From Butyrivibrio sp. CB08 (GTDB lineage Bacteria; Bacillota; Clostridia; Lachnospirales; Lachnospiraceae): a DNA stretch of 64,000 bases. The stretch spans positions 372,001 through 436,000 of the forward strand of contig NZ_RAIR01000002.1 in assembly GCF_003625485.1 (NCBI RefSeq), written 5' to 3'. Under the pieces are notes generated by a model. The model saw nothing but the letters and a program-made list of their open reading frames with translations, searched no databases and had not been told where the DNA came from. Position 1 is the first letter of the stretch. Each line of letters opens with the position of its first letter. This document shows, one piece after another, positions 52,201 through 59,654 of this stretch. The position numbers and the translations under genes were made by a program.

Positions 52201-52878
52201 ATAACCCCATCCGTTCTTGGTTATGATAATGCCATGATCAGCGTTAAGTCCCGTGTAGTCGATCTGCAGCGACTCCTGGTCCATAACGTAGGCAACAGGC
52301 TGTTTCTTGTTGATGGAGATGAGAAACTCCTCAACATTCTGCTCGTTGTCAGGATCCTCAGACAGTCCCCTGTATAAGCTCTCGTACTGAGCATCATTGC
52401 CCTTGAAAACGGAAATAAAGTCAGACGAATAAAAGAGGGCCACTGCCTCATCCCAGTCTGTCTTGGCTAAATTTGCAAAATGAAATAGGTTCTTGATATC
52501 ACCAAGGCTAGAGGCCACAACCTGCGACCTTACGGTGACAACGAAGGGGAGAACATACTCTCCCTGATTAGATATGACGCGGAATTCCCCCTTAAGGACG
52601 TCCCCATGGGACATTCCAAGAGAATTGAATCTGTAAGATACTTCATAGGGGGATCCGGATACGTCTGGTGTAATAACTTCCATCCTAAGATCGGTGGAAG
52701 TAACTTTGCCTTCTAAAAATGCGTTTTCTGGGCCAAAGATGGTAAAAGAGCCTGTGGCCAACTCCCCAGGTCCAAGGTTGAGTTCTATACGTGCAGTCGA
52801 AAAATCAAGGTTTCTCTGCGTATAAACATATTTTCCCTGAAGAAGCTGATCAATAATCTCTCTCACGACACACCCCAA
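49276..52878 (-). CDS. DUF5717 family protein
   Basis: 1200 residues. The N-terminus is beta-rich and immunoglobulin-like (LNLGPGELATGSFTIFG, GEFRVISNQGEYVLPFVVTV), followed by a long helical TPR-like superhelix (WRIAWLLLYIAEEY and similar units) and a beta-rich C-terminus. No signal peptide is evident, so it is probably cytosolic. DUF5717 and DUF5716 co-occur in Clostridia, function undescribed. It sits 28 bases after the MacB-like permease gene, so it may be co-transcribed with the efflux trio. Confidence 0.72.
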   Translation of the reverse strand: MGCVVREIIDQLLQGKYVYTQRNLDFSTARIELNLGPGELATGSFTIFGPENAFLEGKVTSTDLRMEVITPDVSGSPYEVSYRFNSLGMSHGDVLKGEFRVISNQGEYVLPFVVTVRSQVVASSLGDIKNLFHFANLAKTDWDEAVALFYSSDFISVFKGNDAQYESLYRGLSEDPDNEQNVEEFLISINKKQPVAYVMDQESLQIDYTGLNADHGIIITKNGWGYTHLFADVDGDFITLDKYEISEDDFTGTTARIKLRLRTDQLHEGNNYGRIRFYNNFTEVIFPVTAIVHLSDKHLTGDYQEMKRLLVDLVRVYENFSCKKITSRAWLSETGKIISKMNAIDDKNLETRLYTAQYYITAGRINEGKWILDKAEKEALDADGDTLYSYYLYLSTLCSREDAYINDVSERLEGIFRRNPDNWRIAWLLLYIAEEYTTSSPRKWMMLEEQFTFGCRSPILYLEAMNLLNDSPSILTRLDNYELYVLEYGAKKQIISLNLIDQIVYLSMRVRNFDMRLFRILKACYEIRESGDVLEAIVSLLIKGGKTDAFAFEWYKRGVDSELRITRLYEYYMMSIYTDENGLLPCDISKMVLMYFSYQSDLEYDKNAILYRYVHEHKEEYPELYDSYVPQIEKFLMAQLDKGRVTRDLGYLYKNMLTRQMVDAANASKVLSALYTSEIRVSDSRIVGVCVVYDKCEGAMRFPVVDGVCYVPLYGSDYTVLLADHEGNRYAASIPYTNTKLMLPGKLSAYAIPYIQKGKENLDLFLCDLGKNAYTIDLDNVGRYRDLAGSELVRKSYRNEISGNLIRFYYDNDFTRQLTEYLVNIDPEEFESAGRAEILELMVMSGLYEKAMEWVKTFGCHGIDAKVILKLCVRLLDRGALEPEAKELEIAHYAFRSGKYDEQLLNFLITHYNGTLREMREIWRAAESFGLDTYSLSERILVQALYSGAFIGEKIEIFKKYVKSGANADVEMAFLSQSAYDSFVKGTVTDKFIFDRIEKLALENMPLSEVCALAYLRYYANDRKSEEEVNEEIAAKFLRSLLSKDVYFSFYMEYADVLPDMVQFIDKTMLEYRSGPDAHCKVHYRLDNDADNEYKVVEMRQMYDGIYVADFILFFGEQMQYYITEQNGEEEILTESGTIQKSDIVGGTLPGRFSLINDIMIGETLQDYDTVDSLIGEYFRKKFICDKLFSPMDTEDSREG

Positions 52879-52906
52879 AAAACAATTTATCTACAATAGT
52901 ATACCA

Positions 52907-54115
52907 TCATAATCTTAGTGCGTCGATTGGTTTCATTAAAGCGGCTTTTCTTGCCGGATATATGCCAAAAAACAATCCAATAAGTACGGAAAACAGCGCA
53001 GCTCCTGCAACTGAGGAAGGAGTGATGATAACATCAAAGCCAATAGCGGTGCAGATGATATATGCAAGTCCTATTCCAAGGACAATTCCCACTATTCCTC
53101 CAAGGAGAGTGAGGATTGCTGACTCAGCGAGGAACTGAGTAAGTATTGCTCCAGTGCTGGCTCCGATTGACTTACGGATACCGATCTCTCTGGTCCTCTC
53201 TGTAACTGATACCAGCATGATGTTCATAACACCGATACCACCTACAACAAGGGAGATAACTGATACAAGCAGAAGGAAACTGGATGCATATCCAAGAATC
53301 TGATCAAGCTCTTGTGCAAAATCCGCCATACTATAGGCCGAAAGAGCTGTGGTTCCGCGAAGACCGTGCTTGTTAGTCATGATCTCTTTTGCTGTATCAA
53401 CTGTCTGGGAAAGAGTTGACTGATCATCAAACACTACAAGCTGATAGAAGTTCTCTGAATCAAAGTCAAAGTCTGCACAAAGAGCAGTATAAGGAAGTTC
53501 GATCTCACAGTAGTATTCCTGCCCCTCCATAATGAAGGCATACATGTCATTCATGTGATCTCTGAGACCTATTATCGTATATGTGGCGGTCTTACCACCT
53601 ACAGTAATATCAATTTCTCTGCCTACAGCATCCTCTGTTCCAAAAAGCTTCTTGGCATCATCAAGGAGCATAATGCAAACCCTTGCTCCACTCTCAACCT
53701 GCTGCCTGTTAAAGTAGGAGCCCTTAACAATTTCGTTGCTCAGAGCATACTGCAAAGCCTCTGATCCGCCATTAAGGCTGCATTCAAAGGTTCCCTTTCT
53801 GGCAGTAACCTTACCATAAGCAGAGAGATTCGGTGATACACCCTTGATACCTGGAATTGAATCCTCGATAAGGAGCATGTCATCTCTGGTGAAACGCTCA
53901 GAGGTCTTGCTGGTGTTCATGGACATTACACCGTAGTTACCAGCAAGATCGTTAATTGAATTGGTAACATAGGCGCTCATACCGTTGCCAAGAGCCACAA
54001 CTGCTATAACAGCAGCGATACCGATAACTATTCCAAGCATGGTCATGGCAGTTCTGTAGCCATTTCCCAATATTTGTTTAATTGCGCTTTTTAAATACTC
54101 GCCAATTTTTCCCAT
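52907..54115 (-). CDS. MacB-type ABC transporter permease
   Basis: 402 residues with the MacB/FtsX layout: TM1 (MTMLGIVIGIAAVIAVVALG), a large extracellular domain (about 45-270), and three C-terminal TM helices with VGGIGVMNIMLVSVTERTRE and GIYPARKAALMKPIDALR. It works with the following ATPase and adaptor in export of peptides or macrolide-like compounds. Spacing to the adaptor gene is 1 base. Confidence 0.9.
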   Translation of the reverse strand: MGKIGEYLKSAIKQILGNGYRTAMTMLGIVIGIAAVIAVVALGNGMSAYVTNSINDLAGNYGVMSMNTSKTSERFTRDDMLLIEDSIPGIKGVSPNLSAYGKVTARKGTFECSLNGGSEALQYALSNEIVKGSYFNRQQVESGARVCIMLLDDAKKLFGTEDAVGREIDITVGGKTATYTIIGLRDHMNDMYAFIMEGQEYYCEIELPYTALCADFDFDSENFYQLVVFDDQSTLSQTVDTAKEIMTNKHGLRGTTALSAYSMADFAQELDQILGYASSFLLLVSVISLVVGGIGVMNIMLVSVTERTREIGIRKSIGASTGAILTQFLAESAILTLLGGIVGIVLGIGLAYIICTAIGFDVIITPSSVAGAALFSVLIGLFFGIYPARKAALMKPIDALRL

Positions 54116-54116
54116 A

Positions 54117-55685
54117 TTACTGAACAGGCATTACTGATACTGCCATACCCTCTGTAAGCATTGATACATCTGAAGAGATTACCTGATCGCCTACTGAAAG
54201 TCCTTCAACGATCTGGGCATCTGTACTTGTAGAGATACCAATAGTAACGTCTCTTCTTGCTACTACGCCGTTATCAAGAACATAGACGTAGTCTCCGGTT
54301 GAATCTGTCTGAATGATCTCATAAGGAAGAACGATGGTGTCGTCTGCCTTCTGAGCATGGATCTTGTTGTTAGCTTCTACACCAAGAATAATATCTGAAT
54401 CAGGATTGGTAACCTTGATCTTGGTGTCTACTACTGCAACACCATTAGAGTTCTTGGTCGCAGAACCGGAGATCTTGGTAACTTCTCCCTGATATGACTT
54501 GCCATTTATTGTGATGTCTACCTTCTCACCAACTGAAACCTTAGGAAGGTCACTCTTTGATACCTGGATGGAAATCTGTACATCATCAAGATTGGCAATA
54601 GTAAGAAGCTGTGCTCCGTTAGCAACTGTAGCTCCGTCAACTACTGTAGCTGGAATCGCTGTGATAACACCGTTAAATTCAGCCTTGATTCCCTCTCTTG
54701 CTGACTCGATCTTGGAAAGAGTATTACCCTGTGTCAGCTCTGTTGACTCAAGGGAAGCCTTCTGAGACTGAGCTGTTCCAGGATTGACCTGAGCTGCCTT
54801 GGCACTTGAAAGGTGAGACTGTTCTTCCTTAAGAGCTGTTATCTGATTGTTCCATGCCTCAATCTCAGGATCATGCTGGATAGCATAGGAAACATCTGAG
54901 ATAGAGTCCTGAATAGCAAGTGACATCTGCTTGTTGGACTCTGATGGCTCGTTGTAGTTGCCATCTGTCTTGGTATCATCCTGGTTACGATAGATGTATC
55001 CATCATTGCCATTGTCGAAGTACATCTCACTGCTGTCAGAAATACCATTCTGGTTGATATCCCTTGCAGTCTTCTGAAGATCAGTAAGGGTCTGGTTCAT
55101 ACGATCAGACTTTTCTGTGATCTTTCTGTTTATTGCATCGATCTCAGCTGTGATGGCATCAATTCTGTCGTTGATCTGCTGCGCTGTCATACCCTCAGCG
55201 TATTTTCTGTCTGCTGCACCAGTTGGGCTGTAAAGGGAGCTGTAGCTTCCCTTGGCCTGCTTGATGGCAAGCTCTGCGCTCTGCTGCTGAAGATCAAGGT
55301 TTTCTGCATCAAAGGTGCAAAGAACATCTCCTGCCTTAACCTTGTCACCGACCTTGACGTTGACCTTGTCAATTGGAGCTGCAAGCTCTGAGAAATAGTT
55401 TTTGGTCTCTCCACTCTCTACTGTTCCGGAGATTGAAAGAATGTTCTCAATACTGCCAAGAGCAACTTCCTGAGTCTCAACAAAGGTAACTGCGTTCTTG
55501 CTGGCATTTACCCTGAATACGATAAATCCGATAAGAGCAAGAGCTGCTACTCCGATAACTATGTATCTCTTTTTGAATTTTTTCTTCTTTTTTACTGAGT
55601 CTGATAAATCTACACTATCATCCTCATCGTAGATCTCTACTGCATCTACGGTGGTCTCTTTGATCTCGTTCTTGTTCTCTTCCAT
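54117..55685 (-). CDS. HlyD/MacA-type efflux adaptor
   Basis: 522 residues. One N-terminal TM helix (RYIVIGVAALALIGFIVFRV), lipoyl and hairpin segments (long Gln/Ala/Glu coiled coil 150-330) and a barrel domain (VGEKVDITINGKSYQGEVTKI). It is the extracellular adaptor of the MacB-type transporter. The hairpin is longer than usual and contains a Tyr/Asp/Asn-rich insert. Confidence 0.88.
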   Translation of the reverse strand: MEENKNEIKETTVDAVEIYDEDDSVDLSDSVKKKKKFKKRYIVIGVAALALIGFIVFRVNASKNAVTFVETQEVALGSIENILSISGTVESGETKNYFSELAAPIDKVNVKVGDKVKAGDVLCTFDAENLDLQQQSAELAIKQAKGSYSSLYSPTGAADRKYAEGMTAQQINDRIDAITAEIDAINRKITEKSDRMNQTLTDLQKTARDINQNGISDSSEMYFDNGNDGYIYRNQDDTKTDGNYNEPSESNKQMSLAIQDSISDVSYAIQHDPEIEAWNNQITALKEEQSHLSSAKAAQVNPGTAQSQKASLESTELTQGNTLSKIESAREGIKAEFNGVITAIPATVVDGATVANGAQLLTIANLDDVQISIQVSKSDLPKVSVGEKVDITINGKSYQGEVTKISGSATKNSNGVAVVDTKIKVTNPDSDIILGVEANNKIHAQKADDTIVLPYEIIQTDSTGDYVYVLDNGVVARRDVTIGISTSTDAQIVEGLSVGDQVISSDVSMLTEGMAVSVMPVQ

Positions 55686-55719
55686 TACACATCCTCCAAA
55701 ATACTAAACAAATGCTGCC

Positions 55720-56424
55720 TTAAATTTCATCCTTGTAATCAGGATTCATAATGTCGCTTGTGATCTTTCCATCGGAAATAGTTATGATCCTCTTGGCCTG
55801 AGCCGCAATACCAGGATCATGGGTGATTATAATAACGGTTCTACCTTCAAAGTAGAGCCTCTTTATTATCCTGATAATTTCTTTGGTAGAAGCAGTATCA
55901 AGGTTACCTGTTGGCTCATCCGCAAGAAGAATAGGTGGTGCCTGTGCTATAGCTCTTGCGATGGCAACTCTCTGCTGCTGTCCACCTGACATCTCGTTAG
56001 GCTTGTGGGTCTTACGCTTTTCAAGACCAACACTGTTAAGTGCGGCGTTAGCAAGCCTGTCCCTCTCCTTTTTTCCAACTCCTCTATATATAAGAGGAAG
56101 CTCAACATTCTCTAGAGCTGTCAGTGATGGTATTAAGTTAAATCCCTGGAAAATAAAGCCGATCTCTCTGTTTCTGACTTCAGACTGCTCGTCATCTGTC
56201 ATGTGGGATACGTCCTGTCCGTGGAGAAAATACTTGCCACTTGTGGGCGTATCAAGACATCCGAGCATATTCATAAGAGTTGACTTACCGGAACCAGACT
56301 GTCCGATAATAGCTACAAATTCCCCTTCTCCGATGGTCAAAGATACGTGGTTTAAGGCTCTGACCTCGTTTTCACCAGGATTGTAGATCTTACTTACATC
56401 CTTTATCTCAACTAGTTTTTTCAT
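55720..56424 (-). CDS. MacB-type ABC transporter ATP-binding protein
   Basis: 234 residues: Walker A GQSGSGKST, Q-loop FQGFNLIPSLTALENVELPL, signature MSGGQQQRVAIARA, Walker B ILLADEPTGNLD and an H-loop THDPG, the LolD/MacB subfamily pattern. ATG 56424 with GAGGA upstream is chosen over a TTG four codons earlier. It is the first gene of the efflux trio. Confidence 0.93.
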   Translation of the reverse strand: MKKLVEIKDVSKIYNPGENEVRALNHVSLTIGEGEFVAIIGQSGSGKSTLMNMLGCLDTPTSGKYFLHGQDVSHMTDDEQSEVRNREIGFIFQGFNLIPSLTALENVELPLIYRGVGKKERDRLANAALNSVGLEKRKTHKPNEMSGGQQQRVAIARAIAQAPPILLADEPTGNLDTASTKEIIRIIKRLYFEGRTVIIITHDPGIAAQAKRIITISDGKITSDIMNPDYKDEI

Positions 56425-56471
56425 AATATTCCTCAAAATACTTCCATACTAAAGCAGTTTAAAACATTACC

Positions 56472-56522
56472 ATCATAAACTAAAGATGTACCACTTTCAA
56501 ATCTTACACTGAAAGTGGTACA
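56472..56522 (-). promoter_or_regulatory. Promoter and operator of the MacB-type efflux operon
   Basis: A perfect 13-bp inverted repeat, TGTACCACTTTCA (56487-56499) / TGAAAGTGGTACA (56510-56522), overlaps a minus-strand promoter: TTGAAA (56500-56495), 17 bases, TATGAT (56477-56472). The -35 lies within one arm, so a bound repressor would block the promoter. It could also serve as a weak terminator for the upstream PurA-like gene. No regulator is adjacent. Confidence 0.65.
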
Positions 56523-56567
56523 TTTTACACTAATTTATCAATTCTTCATGGAAAAATCACAGTTTGT

Positions 56568-57788
56568 TCACGCGAGTTCCCAAAAGGAGTCAAATACCAT
56601 AGTGATCTCTTTCACCATCTGAAGCTCGTTCGTTGTCATATTGGCCGCTCTGTCTGGAAACACGATTCTGCCTTTAGTTTCCGAAAGGTGGGTCACTGCA
56701 CAGGTAACTCTTGGTCTGTAATCAAGGATCCTAAGATCCTGAATGACTGGATCCATGAACTCGTAGACCGATGGATGTGGCGCATAGCGTATGGCTCCCT
56801 GCCATGGATTGGTCACATTGGTGGTGTCTTTTCTTACATTTCCAAGGTGCCTTCTCCTGCACTCGTGGGGCAGATCTCCAGCTCCGTGCCTGGTGACATA
56901 GCTCCTTGTCACATAGACCACTTCATCGATTCTTAGCCCATATCTGTTAAGGAAGGCTGCAGGGTTCGTAAGACCCGTTCTTGAGCCTGTAACGTGGGGC
57001 GCAAACCTCTTGTTCTCTGAATCAAGAAGAAGTCCCTGTCCGCTCTCAAAGACCACATTGTCATAATTATTAAGAAAAGAGACAACGTCGTCCTCTACAA
57101 TCTCCACAAGTTCTGAGTTTCTCTTCATCTCCGTTGCTGCGTTCTCTATCACAGTATCGTTTAGCATATCCGTAAGATACTGGGAGGATGTCTTTTCCCC
57201 AAAAAGTTCTCTTAATCTTGGGATATAGTAGCTCTCCCGGATATCCAGAAGTCTCTTAAACAGCTCTCTCTCTTGAAGATTCTTAACATCCTTAACAGTT
57301 AATGTCACGCCGCTTTCCACTCTAAGGAACGTCTCATAGATTCCCATTCCGCAGCTTCCGTGACGCTCTTTTCCCCTTGACTCCTCAAGAGCCATGTTAA
57401 AGAGAACATCTAAAACCGTAGTCACGTTTGTGGTGGGCAGAGCGTAGATCCTGGGAGTAAGGCCAGATACTTTTGAAAAAGAGTCCACCTCTTCCCTAAG
57501 CTTAAAAAGATCCGGGAAAAAAGTGTCGATCCACAAAGTGTCAGCACCATTAAAGCTGCCAGATCCCACTTCGTGAAAGATGAATCTCTTTTCACTGTCA
57601 CAGGCATCTGGCAGTTCTAAAAAGGCTACCGACTCGGGGCCAGCTATAACGGTGTGACCAGACTGAGCGCCGCCGTTGTGACGGATCACAAGGCTCTTTC
57701 CCAGTCTGCCTGAGAGAAGGTGAGTAACTCTCCCCTTTCCCTCGTCACCAAAATTTTTTCCAATAACTACGTAGATTTTTGGAGCCAT
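56568..57788 (-). CDS. Divergent adenylosuccinate synthetase-like protein
   Basis: 406 residues related to PurA. NFGDEGKGR (13-20) holds the catalytic Asp and P-loop; NGGAQSGHTVI holds the catalytic His (GHT). SRTGLTNPAAF and RHGAGDLPHE are recognisable but differ from housekeeping PurA (for example TRVGAGPFPTE), and overall length is shorter than the usual 420-430. It is co-transcribed with vWA, kinase-like and NHLM export genes, not purine genes, so a specialised nucleotide or peptide modification is likely. Its substrates are not known. The start abuts the vWA stop at 57788. Confidence 0.8.
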   Translation of the reverse strand: MAPKIYVVIGKNFGDEGKGRVTHLLSGRLGKSLVIRHNGGAQSGHTVIAGPESVAFLELPDACDSEKRFIFHEVGSGSFNGADTLWIDTFFPDLFKLREEVDSFSKVSGLTPRIYALPTTNVTTVLDVLFNMALEESRGKERHGSCGMGIYETFLRVESGVTLTVKDVKNLQERELFKRLLDIRESYYIPRLRELFGEKTSSQYLTDMLNDTVIENAATEMKRNSELVEIVEDDVVSFLNNYDNVVFESGQGLLLDSENKRFAPHVTGSRTGLTNPAAFLNRYGLRIDEVVYVTRSYVTRHGAGDLPHECRRRHLGNVRKDTTNVTNPWQGAIRYAPHPSVYEFMDPVIQDLRILDYRPRVTCAVTHLSETKGRIVFPDRAANMTTNELQMVKEITMVFDSFWELA

Positions 57789-58681
57789 TAAAAGAAGAAT
57801 CCTTTTTTCTTTGTCTTAAACACAAGGTCCTCAACTGCTCGTCTTACTATAGGCTGTTTCATGCCACTCCACTGGTTAACAGCCTCCTCAAGACCCATTC
57901 CGTTCACCATCTGCATTACTGTGATGATAACTTCTGGAATTGATGAAACATTCTGCTTGCTAAGGGTAATGATCCTGCCTGGAATAGCTTCGCTAAAGTG
58001 TACAGGCTTGTTGTAGCTGTCTGAGAGGTTGATGTGGAAGATCTCGTACTTCTCTCCTGCAATCTCAGCAAGCTTCTTTGATGAAAATCTCTCCGGATCA
58101 TCTCCGAAGATTCCTGCTATATCTGTTCCTCTTACCTCTGGATGACAGTCTGCATCACCGATGGTAAACAGGAATCCTTTCTTGCCTCTCTTTTCAAAGG
58201 AATCGATCTTGGTATGCCTTGCAGCAAAGTACCATAAAAGCTCAAAGTCCTCAGGTGAATCTCCACCTCTTCCCTCAAGCCACAGCTCAAGGAGCTGCTC
58301 AGCGATCCTGATGTCTGACTCAAACTGTGTTACCTGAAGTGGCGCCCTGTCTGAAACGTCGCCAACTGCTGCAAAAAGAAGCTGTGGATCATCAACAGGC
58401 TTGGTTGAGTAGAGCTTCATCATGGTCTCGTGAAGGGAGTTCTTGGCAATCTCCTCTGACAGATATCCCATGGAGCCTGTGACGTCCAGTCCTATGATAA
58501 TTGGGGTTGAGTTTGGATGGTCCTCTGAATCCATTGCCTCACGGGCATTTACAAACAGAGGGTTGAACTTCTCCTCCATCTCCACTTTTCTGAAGATCTG
58601 GGAAGCTGTAGATTTCTCCGAAATTCCTGCAGAGTCACGCAGCCTGCTCCAGTCCGCACTTGTGTAACTTCCGTATCCCAT
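57788..58681 (-). CDS. vWA-domain protein of the NHLM-linked operon
   Basis: 297 residues. The N-terminus is GSYTSADWSRLRDSAGISE. The MIDAS motif is DVTGSMG (66-72), with GGDSPEDFELLWYFA and GFLFTIGDADCH further on. No TM helix, so cytosolic. Proteins of this type occur in diverse bacteria next to kinase-like or stress-type proteins. It probably binds a divalent metal and a partner protein in this operon. It is preceded by a kinase-like gene. Confidence 0.82.
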   Translation of the reverse strand: MGYGSYTSADWSRLRDSAGISEKSTASQIFRKVEMEEKFNPLFVNAREAMDSEDHPNSTPIIIGLDVTGSMGYLSEEIAKNSLHETMMKLYSTKPVDDPQLLFAAVGDVSDRAPLQVTQFESDIRIAEQLLELWLEGRGGDSPEDFELLWYFAARHTKIDSFEKRGKKGFLFTIGDADCHPEVRGTDIAGIFGDDPERFSSKKLAEIAGEKYEIFHINLSDSYNKPVHFSEAIPGRIITLSKQNVSSIPEVIITVMQMVNGMGLEEAVNQWSGMKQPIVRRAVEDLVFKTKKKGFFF

Positions 58682-58706
58682 TTGTTAATACTCCTCCTAA
58701 AAAAAC

Positions 58707-59651
58707 TTAATAATTCATTTTAGTAAAACGCCTTCCCCCGAAGGCATCTTCTATCACTTTATCCCAGTTCTCGAAATCCTTGTAGGCATCGCAGGTTGGC
58801 TTATCCTTAAGGAATTTCTCAAAGCTTCCAGACTGCTGCCCGGCTTCATATCCAAGGATCATCCTGGCAGTTTTTCTGATTGCCACAAGGTCTGTATTAG
58901 GCGATGGCAAAAGAGAAGTCTTTTTGTCTGTTACTGCCCACCAGGCCCCAAAGAGCATGGCTTCGTGAGTTCGTGGATTTATACAGATGGTATCAGGGCA
59001 GATATCCCCGTGACAAATACCGCTGTATTCAAGGACGCAGCAGATATTCTCAAGCCTGGAGATGATCCAGGCCACATGCTCTTTTTCCAAAGCTCCAAAG
59101 AGTTCCAGTGGATAGAACTCCTCTGGCTTATTGAACACCAGTAGCATTCCGCCATCTGAAAGAACAATGGTTCCAGAATACTGAGGGAAGCACTTCTCAA
59201 GGTGCTTTAGATCAGCCTGTGGGAAATTGAGCTTTCCCAGCCCCGCAATAGCCTTGGATGTAAGGTTTCCGTGAAGCTCTGCTGTATTATTTATATCAGT
59301 GTGATTTCTAAAATCAGCGGGGAAATGGTAGATCACATTGTACCTTGTAAAGTAGGATGAAACCTGTCCATTCTTTGTCTTATAAAGGTAGCTTACTACC
59401 ACTTCTTCGCCGTCTTTGGATTTAAGCTTAAGCTGTTCAGCTCTGTCCCACATCCTGTCTGTCTTGTCAGGATCAGGATCTGCATCAGAACAGGCCTTTA
59501 GGTACTCCAGCATATGGATTCTGAACTTTTTGTACTCAGCCAGTTCTGCGTCTGAGAAATTCTCTTTTGTTCCGCAATAGGGACATACCAGGTCCCCGGA
59601 TGAATGCACCACCATCTCGGCGCTGCAGTTTGGACATTTGTAACTTATCAT
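58707..59651 (-). CDS. Zn-ribbon protein with a kinase-like domain
   Basis: 314 residues. A four-Cys ribbon (C6, C9, C23, C26: CPNC and CPYC) is followed by a linker and a protein-kinase-like fold. The catalytic-loop motif is HGDICPDTICI (214-224; HxD changed to HGD), but the metal-binding DFG is LFG (233-235). The P-loop is not evident. It may be a pseudokinase or an atypical kinase. It ends 3 bases from the ABC2 gene and precedes the vWA gene, so it could regulate the exporters or the peptide. Confidence 0.72.
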   Translation of the reverse strand: MISYKCPNCSAEMVVHSSGDLVCPYCGTKENFSDAELAEYKKFRIHMLEYLKACSDADPDPDKTDRMWDRAEQLKLKSKDGEEVVVSYLYKTKNGQVSSYFTRYNVIYHFPADFRNHTDINNTAELHGNLTSKAIAGLGKLNFPQADLKHLEKCFPQYSGTIVLSDGGMLLVFNKPEEFYPLELFGALEKEHVAWIISRLENICCVLEYSGICHGDICPDTICINPRTHEAMLFGAWWAVTDKKTSLLPSPNTDLVAIRKTARMILGYEAGQQSGSFEKFLKDKPTCDAYKDFENWDKVIEDAFGGRRFTKMNY

Positions 59652-59654
59652 GTT

